Virus record (IMG/VR): IMGVR_UViG_3300028920_000177
Location: 1 to 35,215 of that record
Strand: one strand, 5' to 3'
Source: a virus
Length of the DNA stretch: 35,215 nucleotides
Position numbers and translations under genes: made by a program. The notes under the pieces are model-generated. The model worked only from the letters and a program-made list of their open reading frames with translations. It had not been told where the DNA came from and made no database searches. Positions 20,897 to 29,617 of the stretch are shown here, piece by piece; positions within the stretch are counted from its first letter, which is position 1; the number at the start of each line of letters is the position of its first letter.

Positions 20897-23800
20897 ATGG
20901 CCGGACAGAAGAAGGTACAGATCAAGATATCCGCAGAGGCCCAGGAAGTGGTTTCGGCCCTGAATTCCGCCGGCAAGAAACTGACGAAGTTCGGCGTATC
21001 GGCGCAGCGCATGGGGCAAAGCCTGGGCTCCGCGTTCAACCCGCTGATGAAGGCCGTGGCCACGGTTTCGGCCGGGCTGGTTGCGGCAGCGGGGGCCGTT
21101 TCGGGAGCGTCGCTGCACATAGGCGGTTCGTTCGAGGATTCGATGCTGAAGGTAAAAGGCGTGGCCAGCGCCACCCGGGAGGAGTTCGAGGTTCTTTCGG
21201 GCAAGGCGCGGGACATGGCCGCGGATATGCCCGTTTCGGCCCAGGCGGTGGGGGACGCCATGTACTCCATGGCATCGGCGGGCATGTCGGTGGGCGAGAT
21301 ACTGGACTCGATCAATTCGGTTGTAGCGATAAGCGTTTCACAGGGGTACGAACTGGGAGCTTCGGCCGACGTGGTGATGGCTACGTTGAGCTCGTTCGGG
21401 TTAGAAGCCGGAGAATCCGCACGGGTTGCGGACGTGTTTTCGAACGCGATCAGTTCGTCGCAGCTGAATATGGAGAAGCTGGCCTACGCCATGCGGTACG
21501 CCGCGCCGGTGGCCAATTCGCTGGGCGTTAGCCTGGAACAGACGGTGGCGGCGATGCAGGCGCTGGCCGATGCGGGGTTGCAGGGCGAACAGATAGGTAC
21601 TTACCTGCGGGGAATCATGACTTCGATCGTTTCGCCTTCCGGCGAAGCCGAACGCAGGCTGAACGAGCTGGGCGTGGCCACGCGGGACGCGGGCGGAAGC
21701 CTGAGGAATTTCGCCGAGGTTCTAAGGGATTTGAAGACCGCCGGGGCGTCGGGCGAGGATTTCGTGACGCTGTTCGGCAGGGAACTTAGCGCGGCGGGGG
21801 CTATTCTGGTATCGGCGGCGGATGATCTGGGCGAGTTTGAGGAAGGCCTCCGCAACGTGGGGCGGACGCAGGAATTGCTGGACGAGCAGATGAAGAGTTT
21901 CGTCAACGTGGTGAGGTCGCTGAAAAACGCGGTTTCGGAAAACTTTCTGGTGGTGTTCGACGGTATAGGCGAAAGGGCCAAGACGCTGGCGACTACGCTG
22001 GGCGATCTGGCCAGAGCGTTCGCCGACTGGAGCGGCGAGACCGACGCGGCCGGGAAGGTGGTAACGGCGTTTTTCGAGGGTTTCGGGCTTGCTATGCCGT
22101 CGGTGGAGAGCTTTAGAAAGGCCCTCGACTCGGTGGACGTGGAGGCCGTGGCGCAAAAGTTCCGCGATCTGGGCGAGGGAGTAAAGGCGCTGTTCGCGAG
22201 CTTTAAAAACATTGCCGAAAAGGTGCCGTGGAAGGCCATAGCCGAAAATCTGGACACGATCACCGGAATCATAGTGGCAGGGTGGGCGGCCGGAAAGGTT
22301 GCCCTGATAGCGGGCGGCGTTACCGGGCTAGCCAGAGCTTCCAGAACGCTGGCCGACGCCGTGAAGGCGGTTGCCGTGGCCGAAGCGGCCGCGGGAGGTA
22401 CGGGGATATTGAGTTCCATGGCGGGGTTTGCCCCCAGCATGGCGGGGATCGCCACGGCGGGAGCGACGGCGCTGGCGATAATAGCCGCGTTTCCCACAAA
22501 ACTGGGGGACTCCACGGAAGAGCTGGACAAAATGCGGGCGGCGCTGGAAGGCGACAGGGAAGCGTTCGAGTCGCTTCCGGATTCTGTTCGCGATTTCATG
22601 CAGTCGGTCTACGACATAGACGCGGGGATCGAGCAGGCCGAAAGGGCTTCCGAGGCGGCGGAGAAACTGAAAAGCCTTTCTTCGGCCATGGGCGAGACGC
22701 TGGGCCGGGTATTCGAATACTACGAAGACGAAAGCGCCGCTGCGGCCGCGGTAATGGAGACTTTCGGCGAAGACGTGCGGGAATACCTGGTGCTGGCCGG
22801 GACGGAAGGCGTGAAGGAATTGCTGGCCTCTCTGCAAGGGTTGGGGCCGGAAGCCGAGGCTCTGGCCGCAGACGTGATAGGGAGAGTAGAAAACGAACTC
22901 AAGCGCGGGGCCGAAAGCCTGGACCTGCTGAACGAGAGTATGGGTTCCGCCGTGCAGGCCATCGTGGCCGCATACGAAGACCAGGGAAAGGCCGCGTCGC
23001 GGGTAATGCGGCAGTTCGGCGACGACATACGAACATATCTGGCCGACGCAGGGGTCGATGGTGCGAGCAGGATAAAGGAAGCATTCGCCGATCTGGGCGA
23101 GGATGTCTCGGCCGTGATGGACGACGTGGTTTCGCGAGTGCAGGAGGGAATGACGGAAGCCTCGCAGCCGCCGAAGCAGACGGAGAGCTACGCAGGTTCG
23201 GTGGGGCAGGCTGTAAAGCAGGCGGTGGTGGAGTTTACCGCCTACGCAGCCGATCTGGTGAACAAGACCAGGCAACTGAAGGACGAGTTCGGGCTTTCGG
23301 GAGAAGAGGCCGGAGAAGCGCTTGAAGAACGGCTGAACGCGAAGATGGAAGAGATAGCCGACAAGCTGGCGGGCAAGTTCGACAACCCGGCGCTGAAGAC
23401 GATTCTAAAGGATACGTTCGCCAACCTGGCCGAGCAGGCGGGCGGCGGTTTCTATCGCAATCTCAAGGGCTACCTGGACAGGGCCCTGGGAGAGGCCGAG
23501 GATGCGGCGATGTCCCTTGACCAGCGCATAGAAGCGCTGCGGATGAATGCCGAAAGTGAAAACAGGGGTGAATGGAAAAGCGAGATCGTCAGCGAAACGC
23601 CGGACAAAACGGTAGTGCAACTGACAAACGGCGTTACTTATCTGTTTGAAACATTGCAGAAGGCCAAAACAGAGGTCGACGGCATGGGGTTCGAGTCGCT
23701 GGTCAGATCGCTGGGCGATATAAAGCAGAACGTGGCGGAGGCGTTTTCTCCGGATAATCTGGATGCTTCGGGTATGGCGGCGGATGTTTCGAGGGCGCTT

Positions 23801-23983
23801 CAGTCGCTTTCGACTCCCGCAGAGGCGGCCGGACGACGGATAGGGGAGAACCTGCGCAACGGCATCATGAACGGGGTGAACAGCGCGGTAAATGAAGCCA
23901 AGGCGGCGCTTTCGGGAATAACGGTCGGGGTGTCCACGGCCGGGGGTTCTACGCTGACCGACGCAATGAGAGGTGAAATCTGA
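20897..23983 (+). CDS. Tail tape measure protein
   Basis: The 1028-residue protein sets tail length and is released with DNA ejection. The start at ATG 20897 follows GGAGGGGGG; an upstream in-frame codon at 20873 lies in the terminator. Residues about 80-330 match the TP901/tape-measure core: FEVLSGKARDMAADMPVSAQAVGDAMYSMASAGMS, split as LSGKARDMAADMPVS, and YAAPVANSLGVSLEQTVAAM. Hydrophobic helices (TITGIIVAGWAAGKVALIAGG and AGIATAGATALAIIAAF, about 450-540) likely span membrane. Two internal segments repeat near residues 600-650 and 680-740 (VMETFGEDVREYL and VMRQFGDDIRTYL), and the rest is helical coiled coil. For lambda-like scaling of about 1.5 A per residue it predicts a tail near 150 nm. 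Confidence 0.95.
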   Translation: MAGQKKVQIKISAEAQEVVSALNSAGKKLTKFGVSAQRMGQSLGSAFNPLMKAVATVSAGLVAAAGAVSGASLHIGGSFEDSMLKVKGVASATREEFEVLSGKARDMAADMPVSAQAVGDAMYSMASAGMSVGEILDSINSVVAISVSQGYELGASADVVMATLSSFGLEAGESARVADVFSNAISSSQLNMEKLAYAMRYAAPVANSLGVSLEQTVAAMQALADAGLQGEQIGTYLRGIMTSIVSPSGEAERRLNELGVATRDAGGSLRNFAEVLRDLKTAGASGEDFVTLFGRELSAAGAILVSAADDLGEFEEGLRNVGRTQELLDEQMKSFVNVVRSLKNAVSENFLVVFDGIGERAKTLATTLGDLARAFADWSGETDAAGKVVTAFFEGFGLAMPSVESFRKALDSVDVEAVAQKFRDLGEGVKALFASFKNIAEKVPWKAIAENLDTITGIIVAGWAAGKVALIAGGVTGLARASRTLADAVKAVAVAEAAAGGTGILSSMAGFAPSMAGIATAGATALAIIAAFPTKLGDSTEELDKMRAALEGDREAFESLPDSVRDFMQSVYDIDAGIEQAERASEAAEKLKSLSSAMGETLGRVFEYYEDESAAAAAVMETFGEDVREYLVLAGTEGVKELLASLQGLGPEAEALAADVIGRVENELKRGAESLDLLNESMGSAVQAIVAAYEDQGKAASRVMRQFGDDIRTYLADAGVDGASRIKEAFADLGEDVSAVMDDVVSRVQEGMTEASQPPKQTESYAGSVGQAVKQAVVEFTAYAADLVNKTRQLKDEFGLSGEEAGEALEERLNAKMEEIADKLAGKFDNPALKTILKDTFANLAEQAGGGFYRNLKGYLDRALGEAEDAAMSLDQRIEALRMNAESENRGEWKSEIVSETPDKTVVQLTNGVTYLFETLQKAKTEVDGMGFESLVRSLGDIKQNVAEAFSPDNLDASGMAADVSRALQSLSTPAEAAGRRIGENLRNGIMNGVNSAVNEAKAALSGITVGVSTAGGSTLTDAMRGEI

Positions 23984-24309
23984 TGGCCTTCGTTTTGGGC
24001 GGCGTTACTCTGGATTGCCCGCCTCTCCTTGAAAACTATCGCGTGGAGCGGGAGATCGTGGCGGGGCGGGAGGCCACGGCGCTTTCCGGGGCGCCGCTTT
24101 CGCTGGGGGTTATCCGGAAGCGGGTGTGGACCCTTACTTTTTACCCCGGTGAAGGTTACGAAGCCATAATGGCGATGCTTGACACCCAGGTTTCGTTCGT
24201 GGATCACGACGGTTCCACATATCTGGTGAAGGTTACCGGCGACGGCTCCGTTTCGGGTTACCCGGTGTCTCAGGTGGGCAAGCTGACCTTGACGCTGAGG
24301 GAGGTGTAG
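23983..24309 (+). CDS. Small distal tail protein (gpM-position)
   Basis: The 108-residue protein is strand-rich, with an early GVTLDCPPLLENYRVERE, then KRVWTLTFYPGEGYEAIMAML and a DHDGSTYLVKVTGD end. Place after the tape measure suggests a distal tail protein or gpM equivalent. Its ATG overlaps the tape measure stop by one base. No residue-level family match is certain. Confidence 0.55.
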   Translation: MAFVLGGVTLDCPPLLENYRVEREIVAGREATALSGAPLSLGVIRKRVWTLTFYPGEGYEAIMAMLDTQVSFVDHDGSTYLVKVTGDGSVSGYPVSQVGKLTLTLREV

Positions 24310-24311
24310 CC

Positions 24312-27300
24312 GTGCCTACGGGTGTTGAGAGTTATGGTCAGGTATACGGGTTAGATGAAATAACGTTATTAAGGTTACAAACCGGGTTCGGACAAATTCG
24401 GGCCGTCAATGGATGGTCGGATTACCGTATTCCGGCCGATGCCTGGAATTACGTCGATCAGGCAGAGCGCGACCGAATGCTGAGTTTCTTCACAACCGCA
24501 CTGTGGGTTGACAGGCCCGATGATGACGTATGGAATTACGGCGATCACGGAATGACAAGAGAAACACTCTTGGTGTGGCTCTACGTGGCTTCCATGTGTT
24601 GCGAGTCGTGGATAGATAACGCCGACAGGGTGGCCTTGACGGAAATCCCTGGCTGGCTGCATACCGACTGGGGCTTCCCCACGGCGGCATTGACCGGCGT
24701 AACGTACAATGCGTATTTTTATGAAACAAAGGGAGAAATCTCTAATCCGATTGGTGGTTATCAGGGGCGCATCGGAGAATTTGCTTTTAGCGAGGTCGAC
24801 CTTAATGAATATTCAGCAGGTGCTTGTTTTTCGGCCCCCTATGACACTAGCTGGCCCTCACGATACTATGGACCTATTGTATATAGAGCCTCAATGAGGT
24901 TTCCGCTCCAGAATATAATTCATGATTACGAATCGGGCACAGAGGATTTGAACGAAAACTGGGAGGATATTGGCGAAATCGTAACCAGTTGGCCTGAATA
25001 CCAGGACCCAAACGCGCTTCCGATAGTGATGATTAACGACAATATCGAGGTTTTGTCGGGGAGTGCGCGGTTTCAGCAATTTGGACTAATGAGCGGCAGC
25101 GTAGTTGTCGCTGATTGTACGGAACTCGGAATAGGAACAACGCTATGCGTAAAACGAGGTAGCGATGCTCTGTTTACCGGAATCGTTACCGGAATTGTTG
25201 ATAACCTGAACGAGGGAACATTTTCCATAGCTTTTTCCGACCCCGTATCCGCGGCGGGTGGAGTGGCCGCATTTACAGCCGGGAATGCCATTTCCGCACT
25301 GCAAGAAGTTATTGAGGGAGTTGGGGGTACCCTGGAAACGGAAATGGCTACCTCGGAGACGGTATTTTTTACTGGCGATACCGTTGATGCGTGGCAATTT
25401 TTCAGGGCGGTCTGCTACGCCGTGGGCGGCGTTTTGCAGTATGGTCGCGACGGCGTCTACCGATTGGGTGAGATCGTGGAAGGACACGTGCTGACCGATG
25501 ACGACGTAATAGGAGATGATAATCCTACCGTTGAAGAGCGCCCGCAGGATTACGCCAACAGAGTGGCCGCTACGATTGATGCATCGTGGCAGGAAACGGT
25601 TACGGAACCGGAAACGGAGAACTTCTCCGCTGCGGGCGTTTCGGCGTCGATCACCAGGCTGGGCGAACAGATCACGGATGAATCCATTTCATACGATGAC
25701 GGCGACGTAGACACCGTATATACCTATGACGAAAACGGCTACCTGATTGAAAAAACGACTACCGAAGAGGGCTCGGGAATCGGCGCGAAAAAGCAGCAGA
25801 CCTCGGTGGTGTTTTCAGACATTTCATCCGAGGGCAACGTCTACTCCGTGGCCGAGACGATAAAGACCTGGGAGTACATGGAGATATGGACCTACGACGG
25901 GACATATCACGACGAGTCGCGATGGGTGCCAATTTCGGAGATCACGCGGAATTGGCACGTAGACCTCGACGGCATGACCAGTATCGAGGAGATCGTTCAG
26001 GGCCGAGCGCCGCTCTACAACGAAGGGCCGATACTTGATTGGGATTCGCTGGTTTATCAGAAAAAATGGGTCGGTGTCGTGGTATCGAACCCGGCGGCGG
26101 GACCGCTTGAGGGATATTCGGCGGTCAGGCAATACAACTATGTCAACACAGGGTACGAGCAGGGAACGGGCGGTTCGCTCATTCCGAAAATCGGCTGGAC
26201 TCTGGCAACGGAGGGCATGGGTAGTTTTGAATCCAAAAGCTATACGCCGCCGAACCTGGAGGTCTACGCCGCAGAGGATACGCGGGAGGTCCACATCATA
26301 GCAAAGGCGGAGGACCCCGACGCGATATCGGCGCTGGGAGCCTATGAATACGAAACATCAGCCGTAGCCCTGGACACCGAAACGGGAATGCAGGGCTTTG
26401 CGCTGGGGGTACTGCATGAAAAAAGCCGGATACGGCGAGGCTCCCTCTCTACCCCTCTTTCCGCAGCGCTGACACTGGATACGGTTTTGTGGCGCGTGTT
26501 ACCGTGGACGATCGAAAGCCTGACGGTCAACCTTGATCGCATGAGCGAGAGCGTCGAGCTATCCACGGTGTCGAATCTGGCGCGGCTGGCCGGAGCAATC
26601 AACCGCGAGCCGGTAACGTGGGTTGAAGACGTAAAAAACGCCATCAACGGCAGGGTGGCCCAATACAACAATGTAGCGCGAGGCCGGATTACTTCGCGCG
26701 TAGGGTACAGGCGGTATGCCGTCCAGATCGAGGGGCGGGCGGCGATTGTGGAGGCAAAGGCTCTGGATGACCAGCCGCACAACGTCGGTGGATCGGTGAT
26801 ATTAGTGCAGCCTACGGGCAAAACCCAACACTGGACGTTGTTAACCCTGTCGAAGGAGGAGCAAATTGCGCTACCGGGAACCGTGCAGAGCGCCATAACT
26901 CCACCGGAAGACCCTGCATACGGCATAACGGAATTTAGTGCCGATATAGCAGACCCCTTACCCGGCGAGACAATAACACTACAATGGGATTACGAACTTC
27001 CTCCCGGGGCTACGTTTACCAAGGTGCAAATTTGTGACGGCAACGGTACTACCGTTGAGTTGACGGACGTTGCCACAAAGGAAACCGAGATCTCGTATTC
27101 CGAGGAAACGGGCTCATTTCTCCCTACAATTGCGTTGCTTGCCATTGGGTACGATGGCGAGCAGGTTCCATATTCGCTGGATAATGGCCCCATCGTTTTG
27201 CAGAGCCTGGCGGTTACCCTGGACGCTACGCCAAGCTCTGCGGATAACAACGATGATATCGACTTTTCTTTCCAGGTAGAACCGGTTGATGGATTCGATG

Positions 27301-28271
27301 ATTACGAAATTCGATCGGTGAAGTTTCGTAAGCACGGTGCTGCGGGCCTGGAAACCCTGGACGCTGAAACTACAGAATGGACACGTAGTTATGAGGTGTG
27401 CAGTCGCCACGAGGCGATGGTGCGGGTTTCCTACGGTAAATTGGGACGGGGTTATTCGTATCAAAAAGAGGCGGTTACCGATATCGTTATTGCCTGGAGC
27501 GGGAGTCTGGACATTTCTCCGGCCGCTAATGTGCAATATTCAAATGACCCGATTCTACCCTACGAAGACCCGGGCTCAATCGACAGCGAATATTTAGAGG
27601 AAGACGCACCAGATGACCTGGCGTGTGAGCATTGTTCCGCAGAGTGCGTAATGTCGTTTAATATGGGATTTAACATCAACCCTAATGAGTTCATATACAC
27701 AAGCACGCCATCCACCGCGGCGGTGTCGGCTGGAGTGGATTTCTGGATCGCTGGCGCTCAGGGTGGTTGCGGAAACGGACTACACGTCATGTTCGATTTG
27801 ACGTCCTGGAATCCAGCGGATAACCCCTGGGATCACGATTCGTTTGTCTGGGGGGCTGCCAGTGGTTGTGACGAGGTATCGTTACCGGCGGTTCACAGGA
27901 GAACAAGAGTTACCTATGGAGGCTGTTGGTTGCTCGACACTTCCGAAACAGTAGCCGAAGCAAAAACAGTTGTGATTCCTGGGGCATCAACATTTTCTAA
28001 AACGTGGGCTGGGTCTTTCTCCCTGGTTTTTTCGGCAGATACGTTGCGAATTACATCCCCAATTTTCCCCGATGGCCACATTGATTTGGTTGGTTTGCCC
28101 GGCATAGACGATTACGAGGCTCCGTTCCGGCCGACAATATCGGCGTGTGCAGTTGCGAAAATACACTCACGTTACAGTTTTCCTCCACCTGGGCCCTTCA
28201 ATGCATCGTGTACGGCCACCGCTACTGGTCACTGGTCCCGAATTGCCCCGGTAGATGTATATGAAGAATAA
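24312..28271 (+). CDS. Tail hub/tip protein, 1319 residues, mosaic
   Basis: The protein starts at GTG 24312 behind AGGGAGGTG. The N-terminal part (about 1-240) is rich in W and Y and includes WVDRPDDDVWNYGDH. Residues about 245-420 (SGSARFQQFGLMSGSVVVAD, AVCYAVGGVLQYGRDGVYRL) look like the hub fold of siphophage tail-tip proteins. The middle is probably the trunk. About 860-1090 contains two Ig-like strand sets (LPGETITLQWDYELPPGATF). The C-terminal part has cysteines in CEHCSAEC and aromatic strands, likely the host-contact domain. Base composition is visibly A+T-richer around 24690-25320 and 27480-28260, which suggests domain exchange. Role and borders are inferred. Confidence 0.65.
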   Translation: MPTGVESYGQVYGLDEITLLRLQTGFGQIRAVNGWSDYRIPADAWNYVDQAERDRMLSFFTTALWVDRPDDDVWNYGDHGMTRETLLVWLYVASMCCESWIDNADRVALTEIPGWLHTDWGFPTAALTGVTYNAYFYETKGEISNPIGGYQGRIGEFAFSEVDLNEYSAGACFSAPYDTSWPSRYYGPIVYRASMRFPLQNIIHDYESGTEDLNENWEDIGEIVTSWPEYQDPNALPIVMINDNIEVLSGSARFQQFGLMSGSVVVADCTELGIGTTLCVKRGSDALFTGIVTGIVDNLNEGTFSIAFSDPVSAAGGVAAFTAGNAISALQEVIEGVGGTLETEMATSETVFFTGDTVDAWQFFRAVCYAVGGVLQYGRDGVYRLGEIVEGHVLTDDDVIGDDNPTVEERPQDYANRVAATIDASWQETVTEPETENFSAAGVSASITRLGEQITDESISYDDGDVDTVYTYDENGYLIEKTTTEEGSGIGAKKQQTSVVFSDISSEGNVYSVAETIKTWEYMEIWTYDGTYHDESRWVPISEITRNWHVDLDGMTSIEEIVQGRAPLYNEGPILDWDSLVYQKKWVGVVVSNPAAGPLEGYSAVRQYNYVNTGYEQGTGGSLIPKIGWTLATEGMGSFESKSYTPPNLEVYAAEDTREVHIIAKAEDPDAISALGAYEYETSAVALDTETGMQGFALGVLHEKSRIRRGSLSTPLSAALTLDTVLWRVLPWTIESLTVNLDRMSESVELSTVSNLARLAGAINREPVTWVEDVKNAINGRVAQYNNVARGRITSRVGYRRYAVQIEGRAAIVEAKALDDQPHNVGGSVILVQPTGKTQHWTLLTLSKEEQIALPGTVQSAITPPEDPAYGITEFSADIADPLPGETITLQWDYELPPGATFTKVQICDGNGTTVELTDVATKETEISYSEETGSFLPTIALLAIGYDGEQVPYSLDNGPIVLQSLAVTLDATPSSADNNDDIDFSFQVEPVDGFDDYEIRSVKFRKHGAAGLETLDAETTEWTRSYEVCSRHEAMVRVSYGKLGRGYSYQKEAVTDIVIAWSGSLDISPAANVQYSNDPILPYEDPGSIDSEYLEEDAPDDLACEHCSAECVMSFNMGFNINPNEFIYTSTPSTAAVSAGVDFWIAGAQGGCGNGLHVMFDLTSWNPADNPWDHDSFVWGAASGCDEVSLPAVHRRTRVTYGGCWLLDTSETVAEAKTVVIPGASTFSKTWAGSFSLVFSADTLRITSPIFPDGHIDLVGLPGIDDYEAPFRPTISACAVAKIHSRYSFPPPGPFNASCTATATGHWSRIAPVDVYEE

Positions 28272-28273
28272 AA

Positions 28274-28298
28274 GGGCCCCCAAAAGGGGCCCCATTTT
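28274..28298 (+). terminator. Terminator-like hairpin after the hub gene
   Basis: GGGCCCC (28274-28280) pairs with GGGGCCC (28286-28292) over CAAAA and is followed by ATTTTATT. It lies 22 nt before ATG 28321. Confidence 0.7.
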
Positions 28299-28320
28299 AT
28301 TGGGAAAGGGGAAGTGAAAG

Positions 28321-28746
28321 ATGCCCAGATACCGAAACGATACGGAGAGGGCAATTCTCTTCGGGGGGGTGAATTTCCAGCCCGGAGAGGCCAAGTCGGT
28401 GAACATGTTTCTACCGTTCGCCGAACTGGGGTTGACCAAGGTTTCAGACCAGCCGGCGGTTCCTTCGCCGGTTTTGCTTTTCGAGGAAGTGGTTCTGGAG
28501 GCTGGAGTCCCCCAGGGCCTTGATATCCCCTGGGGGGCGGACACGATTGTAATTTCTGCGACGCCAAAGCCGGGGGAAAGCGCAACTATGAAGATCGGCG
28601 ACGGGGCGGCAGAGATTCCTCTCAACGACGATTGCGGGGGATACGTGTCGCCGCCCGGGGGCCACAAGTGGACGAAAGCAGCGAAAGTGACGCTGGAATC
28701 GGAAGCCGGAGCCACGGTGTATGTTTTGGCCGAGGGGGTGGCGTAG
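28321..28746 (+). CDS. Tail tip/fibre protein of unknown family
   Basis: The 141-residue product is strand-rich: LFGGVNFQPGEAKSVNMFL, TIVISATPKPGESATMKIG and KVTLESEAGATVYVLAEG. It probably forms a beta-sandwich in the tail tip. The gene has GGGGAAGTGAAAG before the ATG and is directly followed, without a gap, by the repeat fibre gene. Confidence 0.5.
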   Translation: MPRYRNDTERAILFGGVNFQPGEAKSVNMFLPFAELGLTKVSDQPAVPSPVLLFEEVVLEAGVPQGLDIPWGADTIVISATPKPGESATMKIGDGAAEIPLNDDCGGYVSPPGGHKWTKAAKVTLESEAGATVYVLAEGVA

Positions 28747-29610
28747 ATGCCTTTTCGCAGAATAGGAAGCTGGCCGCTGTTCGCCAAAGATGTAGATACC
28801 GACAATGCGACGGCGCTGAAATGCAAAAACGGCGCGTTGCAGGTAGACCTGGCCGAGCTGGAGGATGTGCAGATCAACCTGCCGGATGGAACGACGCTTG
28901 CGGTGGAGGTCCAGAATCCGGCGGCGATCCCAGTATCCCTGCCCGAAGGCGACGTGGGGGTTCAGATAAACAATACCGGGGCCGTGGGCGTCGAGATACA
29001 GAACGCTGGAAACATCGGGGTTGAGATCAATAACGCTGCGGCCGTGCCCGTAGACCTCCCTGCGGAGCGCGTGGTGGACGTGAAAGCGCCGACCGGGGTC
29101 AATATACCGGTAACCATAGAAAACGTGGCGGCTGTGCCTGTATCGCTGCCCGAAGAGGATTTAGGCGTACAGATCAACAATACCGGGGCTTTGGACGTCG
29201 AGGTCGTCAATGAATCGCCTATCGCCGTAGAGTTCGACGCGGTGCCTGAAGTGACCGCCGGGCACAAGATGCCCAGCTCGCAGAGCGTGCAGATTCTATC
29301 CGGGGCCAGCACTTCAGCGACAATCGATGTCGGTGGAATCGAGGCGTTCGGTATAGGCGTTCCCTACGGAACGGAAGGGGTGTATATCGGGCTGCTGGTT
29401 TCGGCCGATGATACGAACTGGTTCGTGCTGTCGGACCGCATGGGCTTTGTTGCCGATGTGAGCGGAACGAACTACGCGGTCAACCCCGCCTCCATCGACC
29501 TGATGACGATTTTGGCTCCATGGCGCTACTGCAAACTCGTCACCCTGGACAGCGAGGGCGCGGAACAGAACCAGACCGCCGACAGAACCCTGACGGTCGT
29601 AATGAGGTGA
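28747..29610 (+). CDS. Repeat-containing tail fibre protein
   Basis: The 287-residue protein has a repetitive part (about 35-175) of short strands of the form V-x-I-N-N-x-G/A-A-V-x-V. Examples are VGVQINNTGAVGVEIQN and GNIGVEINNAAAVPVDL. A larger repeat of 69 residues is visible: VPVSLPEGDVGVQINNTGA near residue 62 and VPVSLPEEDLGVQINNTGA near residue 131. This is typical of a trimeric beta-structured fibre shaft. The C-terminal domain (about 180-287, from MPSSQSVQILSGAS) is a small sandwich. The next gene starts 7 nt after its stop. Confidence 0.65.
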   Translation: MPFRRIGSWPLFAKDVDTDNATALKCKNGALQVDLAELEDVQINLPDGTTLAVEVQNPAAIPVSLPEGDVGVQINNTGAVGVEIQNAGNIGVEINNAAAVPVDLPAERVVDVKAPTGVNIPVTIENVAAVPVSLPEEDLGVQINNTGALDVEVVNESPIAVEFDAVPEVTAGHKMPSSQSVQILSGASTSATIDVGGIEAFGIGVPYGTEGVYIGLLVSADDTNWFVLSDRMGFVADVSGTNYAVNPASIDLMTILAPWRYCKLVTLDSEGAEQNQTADRTLTVVMR

Positions 29611-29617
29611 TGGAGAT

